Shown here: one piece after another, positions 25,101 to 36,760 of the stretch
How positions within the stretch are numbered: position 1 is the first letter of the stretch
Layout: each line of letters begins with the position of its first letter
Source of the DNA: Apophysomyces variabilis
Lineage: Eukaryota > Mucoromycota > Mucoromycetes > Mucorales > Mucoraceae
DNA length: 64,000 nt
Direction: 5' to 3'
Assembly: GCA_002749535.1 (NCBI GenBank)
Contig: MZZL01000039.1
Span: 266,035 to 330,034, forward strand
Notes under the pieces: generated by a model
What the model saw: only the letters and a program-made list of their open reading frames with translations
The model's database searches: none
What the model was told of the DNA's origin: nothing
Program-made: the position numbers and the translations under genes

Positions 25101-28100
25101 GCGTCCAAGACAGAACTGGCCTCTGCAACCCTCAGTTGTACAGCATTGTATTCCTTCAACTCCAGTACGTCAACCCGCTTCTGCCATTCGGATATTTCGT
25201 CATCACTAACAGTTGTCGGGTCAGCTCGTTTAACATTGTTATCCAATTCGCGAAGAGCAACCAAAAGCTTATTGACGCGCTCCGAGATTTCGGCAGGAAT
25301 AAGCGCGGTCGACATCGATTTGCTTGCACGTATTGCTTCGTCTAACAGGGAGTTCCAGGATTCCGCGATGATCTCTTGCTTAGGTAGAGCATTCTTAAAT
25401 TCTTCGGTGAGCTGATCATCATCAACCTCGGAACACTTCTCATCAAAGGCAGCTAGACATTTCTCATACACCGTTTTCAATACCGTGTACACGTTATCTT
25501 GAGCTTTCATAGCTGTCTCAATGCTGTTTGCAGTGCTTACAGCTTCCTTTAACTTAGCAATATCCAAAGCATCTGTAACCTCTAGCATCACCGCACTGGT
25601 GCGTAGCAATTCTTGTCTGGAACCAATCCATTGCTCGCAGGCCTCTGCTTGCTTCTTATAAGCATCCAATGACATTCGTCGACGAGACACACGCTCTTTT
25701 GATTCCAGAAGCAATTCAAGACTCGATGAAATTTCTTCCAAACGGACAATTCGCGTATCAACTGCATCTTGAATAACGGAGTTCATAGTCTCGTCTTCTA
25801 GACGTAAGGACGTCGCGATTTCTTCTGCTGATCGAACAGGATATGGAATGCTTCCAGCAAGATCGTGGCGTACATCGTTAACACCAGCCTTAAAGCGTTC
25901 GAGACGCTCGATATGAACAGCCGTGTTGCCGTTGGCGGCAATGAATTCTTCGCGGATCATTTCCGCAGATTGCTCCAGTTGAGCTGTTCTTAAAATGAAC
26001 GCAGATACGAGGCATCGTTGAGTTACTACTTCGTTGGCGAAATTCAGATAATGATTCACACGTTCTTCAGCATTGTCCACATCTTGCATACGTTTCAAAA
26101 TTGCCTCAGAGATTAAACTGGCGTTATACATTGCTGCGGACTCCCGGAGGTGCTGAAATGTTGATCGCAAGCCTTCAGTGGTAGTTGTTTGATAGGTATC
26201 GTAGTCTGTCTTTATATCCGCCCAAGTAGTACGCAACATTTGTTCATCATCCTCAGAGATCTTTGCATCAGGGTGCCACCTTGCCTTATCCTGGACAAAT
26301 TTTTCCACAGACAACTCTTGTTGAGCTAAGTAGTCTAGCGCTTGCTTTACAGTTTCTTCCCAGCGAATGCGATCCCTTAATAGATCTAGTTCTTTTGACC
26401 TAGTCGCCAAATTTTCTTGAAATCTTGCGCATGTTCGGCCGAGAGATTCCATTTGAGCTTCAAAATGATCAGGGATTGCCATTGGTCGGGATAATCGCGG
26501 GAAATATTCAACAAATTCTTCGTAGCACTGTTGAATATCTGGCATCAACTCATCTACAAAGAAATCCTTGTCTTGATTAAGAACATCTAATTCACGCTCA
26601 AGGATGCGCATGTTTTGCAATGATAGATCGTCCTGCGTTATCCATTTGTTCTTCTTGGAATTGAATTGCCGAAGTCGTTCGTTCATGCTATCTAAATGGG
26701 CAATGCCTTCTTGGAGCTTCTTTTCCCAGGATGCACGCTTCATTGCAGCTTCAAGTGACACAGATTGATCTGACAAACCTTGCTTCAGCTGAGCCAACAG
26801 GGTCATTGCCTCACCGAGACTTCGAGCAGCAGCGGACACGTCAACTGATCGGTTACTTTTTTTCTGCATCGACTTCTCCACAAGTTGTGCGACACTGTCA
26901 TGAAGCGTTTTCACCTGGTTTCCTTCAAAGTCTTGTACTTTTAGGAATAGCTGTGATTGTTCTCGTTGCATTCTTGACAAGTTATCATCCGAGGTATCAG
27001 CAAGATACTCTGCTGCGACGTCAATATGCTGCCGTTTCAAATCCTGGATGCGTTCCTGTATCCATTGTCGGAGCTCAGCAGCCTCCATATCATATTTGCT
27101 CACAAGAGCCTTCATGCGGTCAGCCTCCCTGGATTCCTCAAGCAAACGATCGATTGTCCTCTCCAATGCTCGTAGATCATCCATTTTGCGATCCAGCAGA
27201 GATTTTATCTGGTCTTTGATATGAGCGCTTAATTCTTCAGATTCCGTTGGCTGGGCGGGGCGAATCCATGTACATGAAAACAAGGGGAATGGGATGATCT
27301 TGCCACACTCATCCCATATTTTTTGTATTTCTCCTTTGAATGCCTGTGTTCGTGAGTCAAAACTATGAGCATCATGCTCCATAATACGGCGCATGAACTT
27401 GTTGACTCCATCACGAATCTTTTCTCCCTCATGCTGAGCATCCTGGACCCGTAATAGAAACTCGGTAATAGCAGAACGCTGAGTCATGAGATCGGAGGCG
27501 TAAGCAGAAAGGTGCAGGAGTTCGTCACATTTCTGCCTTATTTCAGACTGTTTCGAGACGATACAATCAGGAAGAGATGATAGGTTGTTATCTTCGGATA
27601 GTTCTCCATACTCTTCAGTAAGATCATCAAAAAGTTCGTTGATCGACAGCATCTGACGGTCATTTATCTCAGCGACGCGCTCCTGAATGAACTGTAGCAT
27701 TTGTGTATTTTCGTGATCATTTGTGTACGACGGCTTATCAACGTTATCTTTGCTTGGATCGTAACGCGCCCGTTTTATGTTAAAATCCCATAACTTGCGT
27801 GCAATAGTCAGGATCCATTGATTGGTCTTGTTCCATTGCGATTCCCAAACGACGCGCTTCTTCAGCACGTCCAATTCTTTTGATCGACTCGAAAGCAAAG
27901 ATTTAAGACGTTCGTGGCTTTTTTCAAGATTCTCTATACTATTCACAAGTGTATGACGATCAATCGATACTGCGTTGGAAGTGTCAATATCATCTTCTAG
28001 CGTCCGAACTTCCTGCAGCAATTTTATCAAATCATCGTCTTCGAGCTGGTTAAGTCGTGTGGCAATTCCGTCTCGCTCCTTTTCAAGTCGCATAACCTCG

Positions 28101-31100
28101 TCCTCATCCATAGCCAACTTTGAACTGTCAGCATAAATATCGAAATGGGATTTACTTATAGTCCTTATCTTCTCATCCATCCAGTTTGTCATGCGAATCA
28201 CTTCATCATGTGCTACGGAAGCACGAGATTGCAATGAAGCAACGTTGTTGCGTGATGCTAGAAGCTGGTCGAGACCTTCGGCGATTAACGCAAGCGACAT
28301 GCCGTATGCACTCATTGTGCTTCTAATTGTCTCGTTCGTAATTTCGGTATCATGAGCGTCAGATCTACCAATGGCAGTAGCCATGTCTGGTACAGTGGGA
28401 AATGGGATTCGTGATGCTCCGTTCGTTATTAAGTTGGCTGAATTTTCCTTAAATGTTTGGACTCGTTCCAGTATCAACTCGTCGTCCTCGTCTTGCTCAT
28501 GGGTATTCGAAGCATCCAGCATTGAACGTCTCAGCCTTTCACCTTCATCTTTCAACTCTTTGAACTGGGTTATGACATTGGTCACAGAGAGTAGCTGCTC
28601 TACAACATTGCGTACAAACGCACACCGCTTCATTAGATCCTCGAACGCCTTTTCGAACCCTGTTTGCCGGCACTCCAGATATTCCGGCAGGGGCTCCCCG
28701 TGCATATATTCAGTCTCTTGATAAGCGTCTAATACTTTTGCATAATCTCCTTGGTCAAAATCAGCAATTCGCTTTTCAATACTGACAAGAGACTGAATAA
28801 CATCTTCAATATATTTCTCCTCGCTTCCGAATTCGCCATAATCGCCATCTAATTCGGACCACCTTGCTTTCTCTCGCAGAAACCGATCTAATTCCCCATC
28901 CATGGATGCAATCCATTGAACAGCTTTTCCAAATAGATCCTCCCATTTGACTCGCAGCAATAATGTGTCCAGCAATAGTGACCGTTTCCCGAGTAGCTGC
29001 ATGAGACGATTAAGCATGTTCAACGTCGTTAATGTAATCTCGATGGTAGAAGTATCAGCAGGACTAAGCTCCCTATCTCGCTCGGCAACTGTCAAAGTCT
29101 TTACATGTGATCGCAGACGTGTCATATCATCTGCGTCGAAACGTTCAATTTCCACCTGAAGTTTCTTATGCTCTTCATACAAGCGAATAGCTTCTTCGTC
29201 AGACACTGACAGTTCGGCGCTTAGAGGGTCTACTAAGTGAGCCTCATTCCGCTCTTCAATGATATCAATCTGCTCTGCAATCCATTTCCTTATCCTCTCG
29301 GCTTCAACGAACCAGACGCGGACTTGATCGACCCAGTCCTGCACAGTCTCATACTTTTCTTCGACGTCATTCAAGTGCTCGATGAACCGTTCATAAAATG
29401 CAGTTCTGTCACGATCATCTTCCCGGAACGTAAGTAGATCGATATATTCTTCTCGTACACCATATATGGTCGATCGAACAATGCTCACGCGTTCTTCGAG
29501 ATTACGAATCGCGTCATTTGTGATAATCTGTTCGGTGTCGTCCATCATCTTCTGTACAACGTCTAACTCGTCTGTCATGGCTTTTGTGATACCAGCAAAG
29601 GTTACACCGCGACTGAACTCATCAGTACATCGTTTGGCTTTCAGCAACGCGTCATGAAGGGCTCTGTATTTCTGTTGTACAGTCTCGTTTCGACCAGAGA
29701 CAAGGAAAGACACCGTTGGTAGCAGGCGACTGAGTTGCTCCTTGTACGATTTCCAAGTCGTCAAATTAAATGCATCAATGAGCTTTGAAGCATGGGTTAC
29801 TGAGTTTTCAAACTCTTCGGCAATATCGAGCGACCCGTCCAGCGGATGCATGGTGTAAGTAACGTTGTGTTCGTTGGTACTTTTCGGTTGTACGTCTCTC
29901 AGAGACTGTTGCAATGTATCAATTTCTCTCTCGACAATATCTGCCTCTCGGTCGAACAGCGATGCGTCTCGAGCATATTCGCCCAGATCGCTCTCACGCA
30001 TCTTTATCCGCATCTTTTCTTGCTTTTCAGAAAATATGTTCGTAAACTGATCCCAATCCGTACGCAAGGCATTGTATGTCCATGAAATTCCCTCTCTCTG
30101 CGTGTCTGTCAAAGCATTTGAGTTTTTCATTAGTGCTTCTTTTGCTTCTTTCAATGTTTCTACTGTATTGCTTTCTTTTCTGAGCTGTTCCTCGATTGCG
30201 ATTATCCTAGAAAGAGTTTCCTTACTAGGGAATTCTTCTGGAATTTCATCGATGATATGACGATTGGTTCGCACAAGGTCAATTAACCGATTACACACAA
30301 ATACGAACTGGTCTACCACGCCATGCAGATCTTGTGGAAGCTCTTTAATGCTTTCCAAAAGTGGCGATACACTACCAATTGGTTCCATATGTGGCTCGAT
30401 ATTTTCAACTGAGGATGAGCTTGGTTTTGGTACTTCCATGTCGTTGTTAGGGGGTGATACAATCATTTCAGGTGTAGTTTTCGATGAATCCGTGCGCTCG
30501 CTCATTGGAGAATTCTCTTCTACAGAAGATTCATTGCTCTGTATTGAACTCTCTGTTCCTGCTATAATAGAAATATCCGCCTTCCTCTTGCTCGTATTTC
30601 TCGCCTTTTCGTCAGCCGATTGTTCCTTTTGAGCCTTTGACATTACATCATAATATTGACTGATGTACATCATCACGCTTGGCTCGTGTGGATAATCGAC
30701 ATCAGTTAGATCTTCCGGTTCAAGATACTTTGGGATATCCATATGCGTTGCAGCCAAATCAAATGCCATTACCAATAACTTATACCAAGTTTCTTTTTCA
30801 GACATGTCGCATCTCATATGCGTTGTGAATAGATCTGGGATCAATGTCGGATCATGTCTGTGTATGAGAAGGCAGAATGCAAGCCCATTTCGCCATGATC
30901 GTGAAAAATCTTGTATAGGCCAGATAATATGCGCTGTGACATAATCTTCCAGCTGCGAACGCACCCAGTACAGTAGCGCCAGTTTCGCTTCGGAAACATT
31001 TTTGCTACCTTTATCAGATGCTGACGAGTTACTGCGATTGCGCCTGGTAATGAGTGGATTTGACAAGCTCGGTAGAGGTGTAGATGGTTCAGTTTTCAGG

Positions 31101-31812
31101 GATGGTATATTGAGGAAGGTATCGGAAGAATGAGTATGATTCTTTTGATATAAGTCATGTAGTTGTTCGTTCTACGCAAGTTCCTCGGTTTAGGATCGCC
31201 ATTGAATATTTGCATCCACGTTACCTCCATAGATTTGAAGAATTCCTCGCCTTCCTCAGTAAGAATACGTTGGACTTGATATTTCAGCATGATAAGGAAG
31301 ATAAGAGCTAATGTTTTCTTTATGTTGCCGTCGACGATGGCTTCATTCCCAATATCTGGTAATGCGTCTCTGCCAACTTGTTTTTCAAGAAATCCCAATG
31401 CCAAAGCAACGTTCGTTATTTGATGGATACGCGTATTTCCTTTCTCGGGCTTTGGTACTGCTTCCTTTGAAACAACAGAGAGGAGCTTTAAAAGCCGCCT
31501 GCCGTCCCTCAGGTCTGTTTCAATGTTACTGATATGATCATCGACCGTGCTTAGTTGGACATTAATCCATTTTGTTAATGTTCGCTTCTGAATTTCTTGA
31601 TAATCTGATCCAATGTTGCGCACTAGATCCTCCCCCAGGTCAGCATGGCCTTTGTTGAAGTTTGTTTTCCTAGTGGTAGAAGTAGACGGAGTCATGGTTT
31701 CTCGAAAGAGGGACCAATTGGAACCCGATCGGCCAGCAGTCGAACCGTTCGCGACTGCGTTGAATCGGCTGGACGTCGATGGGGAGGGTACGTTTGAGGA
31801 TGGCATGCTCAT
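22172..31812 (-). CDS. Spectraplakin-like giant cytolinker: two CH domains, long spectrin-like coiled coil, GAS2/GAR domain
   Basis: Predicted 3,144-residue protein joining an actin-binding head to a microtubule-binding tail. Exons 31812-31225, 31141-22641 (8.5 kb), an 11-nt microexon 22569-22559 and 22506-22172 sum to 9435 nt. CH1 lies at about residues 72-182 (QKRTLTKWIN, LRDGRRLLKLLSVV, RIHQITNVALALGFL), CH2 at about 247-365 (ALLYWVRSQL, FSRSWRNGLAFCLLIH, YLEPEDL, SVMMYISQYY). About 2,500 residues of helical, heptad-like sequence with recurring Trp and Arg positions resemble degenerate spectrin repeats. A GAS2 domain occupies about 2956-3035 (VNESPYRVKVKMVPG, YWFGEENPRLVYCRIL, VMVRVGGGWVELSKFL). 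The tail is Ser/Gly/Arg-rich with SRSSNRSRSPAS, as in MACF/dystonin C-termini. No EF-hand pair was seen. It probably links actin to microtubules; that role is inference. Confidence 0.88.
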
Positions 31813-33238
31813 TCCTTCAAGATGAAAAGCATAGAGCAATGGTAAAGAAGCCCTATATCGTGGATGATTCGGTCATCAGTTAACCATAACAATATTCTGG
31901 TAATAGTACCACAGGCAGCGAACAAAAAGCGAGAGTGAGCGTGTATGTGAGTGCGAACAAAGAGAGGGTGAAAAAGAAAACAGAGAAGGAGTGAAACAGC
32001 ACGCGCAGACAAAATAATCAGGACGAGGATTACTTTATTTGGCGAGGTATTCCGCTCGCCATTTTTGCTTTACTTGGCCTTACCTCTGTCTCTCGCTTTC
32101 TCTGTCTCTCTCTTAGTCTCTCCTTGTTTCAGGAGGTGACAAGACAAGCCCATCCATTGCAATAACTTTCAGAGAGCCTGGTTTACGAACCTATCATTCT
32201 ATGTATCATAGTATAGTAACAAAGATGGCGTCCTCCTTTAACTGTTTCTAATCGTCTTTGTGTTGCAGTCTCATTTTGTCCTTTCAAACCGCAAACGAAA
32301 AGCATCGTATTGTCCCCTTTAGGGCCACCAGCATTTTTAACTTTACAGGTTCCATCTTACCCCCCTGTTCTAGAGAATTGTGTTGGTTTGGCGGGTATGG
32401 TGTCCCTCCTACATCTGAAAACTAAGTCGAGTCTTATCCCAATTGATCGAACCTCCTAGTTACAAGGTCTTTACAGGACTTACTGAAAGAGGGTCTACGT
32501 CATTTATGAAGCATACTAGAAAAGATTGGGGAAGTATCCCGGAGGACATTACATGCATAAGAATCACAGACCTTTGTCGATCCGTAATTTCATGCATCTG
32601 TTTGATATTTCGTTTCGCAAGCACTTCAGGACTTCAACAAATTAAAAGCCCATTTCGTTTATTGTTGATGTGAACATTTTTCAGAAGTGCAGAAATGGAG
32701 CAGCGGTATTGTGTTTGAAAGAAAAGATAATCGTCCGCCCTTTGAAATGTTACATCTACAGACTCGCAGCTAAACTAAACACACTTTTTGTTTGTTGTTG
32801 CTTACGATGTTACTACAATCCAAAAGTTAATTGTTTCCTTCGACACTGGAGATGCTACTCCTATCCTACATACCACTTCTTGGAATCTGGAACAGCCTGC
32901 ATTGGAAGAAGATAGGCATTCAATTCAGGTTTTGCTTGAAGATCATCAATTGCACGAAGACCTTGATGGCACAATGCACTTTCCTTGTCACGTTCGATAC
33001 TTATGCTAATTTTATTGGACCCACAGCAAAATAGGGCCAGGTACTAGTATTCCACTTTTATATCTGCAGCTCATGGATAATTATGGTCTAAAATACTACG
33101 AATAGCATTAAATTAGATTTCTCAGCGAGCATGCTTCTTTCCACTGAAGCCCCTTTACGTTGAACTGAGGACTGCGGTGATTTATTGGGCAACAAAATGT
33201 GCAAACAAGCTGACTTAAACCCTACCTTTCTTGTCGTC
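31813..33238. other. Divergent intergenic region between the giant cytolinker and STN1
   Basis: Shared upstream region of two divergently transcribed genes. A CT-rich microsatellite-like tract lies at about 32085-32130. A 70-codon open frame near 32788-33009 (plus) has moderately protein-like composition but no recognisable family and no clear splice partners. Confidence 0.45.
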
Positions 33239-34565
33239 ATGACAACTGTAAACCCTCTGTTCTTTGGCCTTGATCCCTTACATCGCACCAACGTAAAGTT
33301 ACTAATCAGAGATATTGACGCACTCGTACAGTTAGCAGGCCGCAAAGGTGAGCAAAGTTATATTGTTTCCTCTGCTAATGTGGTCAGATCTCTACTTTTT
33401 CCATAGTCATCCTATCAGGCATGTCACGCTCTGCGGAATTGTAGTTGCTATCGAGCAAACATATCACAACGTAACTTATACCCGTGAGTCCTACTTCCAA
33501 TGTCATTGAACTCATTCACCAATTAAAGTTAAGTCGACGACGGCACTGGATGTGTCAATTGCTGTGAATGGAAGAACACGGTCGCCACAAAAAAAGTATG
33601 GCCTTTAGGTACATGTCTGTCGATTACTGGGATAGTGTATGAACATCGAGGATTTAGACAGATCATGGTGCGTAGTTTATGTAAGTTCTGCAAGATAGTT
33701 ATGCTCATTCGTTTCCCTAACCGTCCAATGCTCAGTCCATGTATTGGATCCCAATATAGAAGTTGCTCACGCAGCCAAGGCCATCGCGTTACTCAAGCAT
33801 CGCTATAGCAAACCTTTTTCGGTGCCTACCGTGATTGTGGAGGATGAAGAGAACATACGGAGATATGTTGAGCAAGAGAATAGCCAGCCGCAACTAGTTT
33901 CTAGTCAGGTTCAAATGAATGGCATGAAGTATCGCTTTCTTTCATACTTATCCAAAAAAAAAAATTTAGGATGAAGATCAAACACCTGAACAGAAGTTTC
34001 AGCACGCTCTATTAGAGTATATTGAAAAGGGATACAGTACCGATCATTTTTCCTGTCACGAGGCAGGCAGAGGAGACAGGACATTGGAGCACTTAGCAAG
34101 GCAGACCCTGACTGAAAAGGTCAATCAAAGTTATCCTTTGTTCAATTCCTCACTCGGATTTCTTCCCAACAGTATCATAGGGACCCTACACCACGTCAGA
34201 TTACAGAGTTATTCGTGTCTTCCGTAAACGGGTTAGCCAAAGCGGGGCAGATCATTCAAGTCGATGGACCTTCTGGAATGTACAGAATTTTGACCAACGA
34301 AGAATTAGAAGACGTGATATTGGATGTAGTCGAAAAAGCTTCTACAACAGCAACATTGCATCATGGTAAGTTGTGTAGTTATTAATTTAGATCTGACATG
34401 TCGTACAAAGGCGGGGTACTCCGTGAATATATCATCCAACAAGTGATCAGCGAAGAACCCTACCGTAGACTATGCCGAGATCGAATTCTTCACTGTCTAA
34501 ATTCCATGGTAGCCAACAGCATACTCTACAACACCGGTTTCCGAGAATACAAAATCGTTGCTTGA
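33239..34565 (+). CDS. STN1: STN1-like CST-complex protein (OB-fold, telomere capping)
   Basis: Putative subunit of the CST (CTC1/CDC13-STN1-TEN1) complex that protects telomeres and assists fill-in synthesis. Exons 33239-33347, 33388-33483, 33534-33680, 33736-33908, 33970-34119, 34173-34365 and 34411-34565 give 340 residues. The N-terminal part reads NPLFFGLDPLHRTNVKLLI, then HPIRHVTLCGIVVAIE and YTLDDGTGCVNC and GIVYEHRGFRQIMV, the canonical Stn1 OB-fold strand order. The C-terminal half contains two helical blocks compatible with the winged-helix domains (RQITELFVSSVNGLAKAGQI and LREYIIQQVI...ILHCLNSMVANSILY). Six introns of 40-61 nt all splice in frame. An in-frame ATG at 33197 would add 14 residues. 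Family assignment rests on motif memory, not a search. Confidence 0.82.
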
Positions 34566-34625
34566 TTTGATCTTTGTTTTCTTTTTTTTTCGTTTTTATT
34601 AGCGGACAAAGACGATATGATTTGC

Positions 34626-35224
34626 TTAGAAAACGAGAGCAGCGCCCTTGGTCTTCTTGTCACCACCCAATTCAAAGTGCTTACAACGCTTGAGGGGGAG
34701 CTGCATCTTGTACTTGCACACAGTACATTCAAGACGAAGCACAATTTTCTTGGTGGTTTTGGCCTGTTCACATGATTAGCAAATCGGCATATAGATTTGA
34801 TCCTCATTACATACTTTCTTGTGGAAAACGGGCTTGGTCTGACCACCATAACCGGACTGCTTACGGTCGTAACGTCTCTTACCCTGGGCAAAGAGCGAAG
34901 CCTTACCAGCCTTGTACTGGGTAACCTTGTGAGGAGTGTGCTTTCTGCACTTGGTGCCCTTGCAGAAGGTGTTTCTGGTTTTGGGAATGTTAACCTGAAT
35001 ACAACATAGAACAGATTGGAATTAGTCGGCGAGTTCTCTCAAGATATTGATTATCCTCTTTCATTCACGATGTGCCGGATCGGGCGTCTCTCTTTCAACA
35101 TGAGAATGGTTTTCTCTCGTTCGATTCGTTTTTCCAATCATAATCCATCCATTTATTCGTTCTTTTCTTCCACTCCACCCTTCTAAATCATCTGTCTGAT
35201 ATCCCTAAACCATGTACTTACCAT
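34626..35224 (-). CDS. RPL42: 60S ribosomal protein eL42 (L44/L36a)
   Basis: Component of the large ribosomal subunit near the E site. Exons: ATG alone at 35224-35222, 34994-34815 and 34763-34626; total 321 nt, 106 residues, the exact family length. Sequence landmarks are [40 protein letters not shown], and the second zinc-ribbon Cys pair in [21 protein letters not shown]. The first intron (34995-35221, 227 nt) directly follows the start codon, as in other fungal RPL42 genes, and is four times longer than typical introns here. Residue 56 is Pro, the form associated with cycloheximide sensitivity in fungi (established knowledge for eL42 P56Q). It is divergent from the AIM34-like gene with about 210 bp between start codons. 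Confidence 0.97.
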
Positions 35225-35433
35225 GGCGATCGGCTTAACGAGAGAGAGAGCAATCGCCTATCGAGGATTCCTTTTCCTAAGGCAGTCGGCAATCGCCCGC
35301 CGGACGCACATAAGGAAAGGCCCGGTGTGGACATGCTCGGTTCCCCGATCCAAGCCACATTATGCTATCCCTTAATTTGTCAAAAGTTTGATCCCTTTTT
35401 CAGTTAGGACAACCCCTGTGTTTTCTGCTCGGC
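35225..35433. promoter_or_regulatory. Compact divergent promoter of RPL42 and AIM34-like genes
   Basis: Only 209 bp separate two outward-facing start codons, so this stretch must hold both promoters and leaders. It is GC-richer than neighbouring DNA around 35275-35340 (GGCAATCGCCCGCCGG; the sequence GGCAATCGCC near a second GCAATCGCC forms a direct repeat at about 35250 and 35290). No TATA box was recognised. The repeated GCAATCGCC could be a factor site; this is inference. Confidence 0.5.
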
Positions 35434-36549
35434 ATGTTCCGTCTCCGAAGTATCTCGCAGCCTTTGTATTCAACTACACGTTCTCTTCACAGATCCCCGA
35501 TTTCACTTCAACAACTGGCATGGAACCAGAAATTACTGCAGAAGTCGAAAAAGGCTGAGCTGATCAGCATGGCGGAAGCATTTCGGCTGGATAAATCCGG
35601 TTCCAAAGCAACTCTTATCGCACGATTAGTGAAATGCCAACCTCCGCCACCTAAATACGCCTTGAAAACAGACACTGTTAAGGCTTCTTCAACAGCTGAT
35701 TATGTGCAAGATCCAATGACCGCAACCGCAAAACAGACCACGAATACTGCTCCTGCACAACCGGGTGCCGTTGAAGGTCTGGCAGAAGAAGATATGAATC
35801 AACAATGGGTCGATGCTTTTGAGAAAAAGGTTGTATATCGCGGTGCACGATTATCCAAACAGGAAGATGTATCAGTAGCTACCTCCTCCGCAGGAATGAG
35901 CGATGCAATTACGGCGAAAGAGCAGATGCCAGACGAGCAGCAAACGAAAGCACGCTATGAACCACTGTTTAAGAGTCAAAGGACATTCAAAGAGTCAATG
36001 ACTAGGTCTCCGAGCAAGTACAAGCAAGTTATCGCCGAGAAACCCGGAACCATCAACGATCCTATAGATGAAGAAATGAACCAACAATGGGTTGATGCGT
36101 TCGAAAAGAAGATTGCTTTCCGAGGTTCACGCACACTTAAAGGCCAGGACACGTTATCAGCCACCAGTTTGTCGGAAGATGTTGGGACAGTGATCATGGA
36201 AAAGCAGGCTACGGAGAAGGACGGAACACTGAATGAACAATCATTTTTCGCCAATTTATCGGATCCATCTCTGAAAGAAAGCAATAAAAAGGAAGATCCA
36301 AGAGAACCCGAACTGAGTACCGAACAAAACGTATCAGAGTCATTACCAAATGAAGAAGTCCAAAACGAAAGCCCTATTGCCGAACCCGTATCATCCTCAG
36401 AAGGACAAGAATCGCATTCAAACACAGAAAACAAACAATCTAATCCGCGAAATGTGTTGCTGAACTCTTTACTTGGTTCCAGTATTCTTCTGTGGCTTAC
36501 TACAGGGGAAGACGGGCTCAAGAAAGTAGTAAACACACTAATCTCATAG
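35434..36549 (+). CDS. AIM34: AIM34-like mitochondrial SAP-domain protein
   Basis: Single-exon gene of 371 residues. The first 25 residues are Arg/Ser-rich without acidic residues (MFRLRSISQPLYSTTRSLHR), a mitochondrial targeting signature. A SAP motif spans about residues 37-67 (KKAELISMAEAFRLDKSGSKATLIARL, read in two halves AELISMAEAF and GSKATLIARLV). The centre is polar and disordered, and a hydrophobic segment near residues 338-356 (LLNSLLGSSILLWLTTG) could be a membrane anchor. This order equals yeast Aim34 (SAP-containing mitochondrial protein; function unclear). A 15-residue block MNQQWVDAFEKK with a following F/YRGxR occurs twice, at residues 121 and 215. The start is the first ATG, shortly downstream of the divergent RPL42 promoter. 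Confidence 0.8.
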   Translation: MFRLRSISQPLYSTTRSLHRSPISLQQLAWNQKLLQKSKKAELISMAEAFRLDKSGSKATLIARLVKCQPPPPKYALKTDTVKASSTADYVQDPMTATAKQTTNTAPAQPGAVEGLAEEDMNQQWVDAFEKKVVYRGARLSKQEDVSVATSSAGMSDAITAKEQMPDEQQTKARYEPLFKSQRTFKESMTRSPSKYKQVIAEKPGTINDPIDEEMNQQWVDAFEKKIAFRGSRTLKGQDTLSATSLSEDVGTVIMEKQATEKDGTLNEQSFFANLSDPSLKESNKKEDPREPELSTEQNVSESLPNEEVQNESPIAEPVSSSEGQESHSNTENKQSNPRNVLLNSLLGSSILLWLTTGEDGLKKVVNTLIS

Positions 36550-36760
36550 CAAACATTCATGGCTAATTTGCGCACATTTTTGTATATTTCCTCTTTTCAC
36601 ATTTTATGCACTTCCAAGATACAGGCATGGTTCTGTAATTGCACGAAAACAACATAGACAGTAGACTACAAAGGTATTACAAATGATTTCAATAGGGCAT
36701 GAAGAGTCCAGTTCCTTAATAAAACGCGGTTGATTTTTTCTTCAGTGACAGTATCCTTCG

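Noticed and set aside
23256..30632. Many antisense open frames opposite the giant cytolinker
   Set aside because: They are shadows of a long codon-biased exon; none has its own domain or splice signals.
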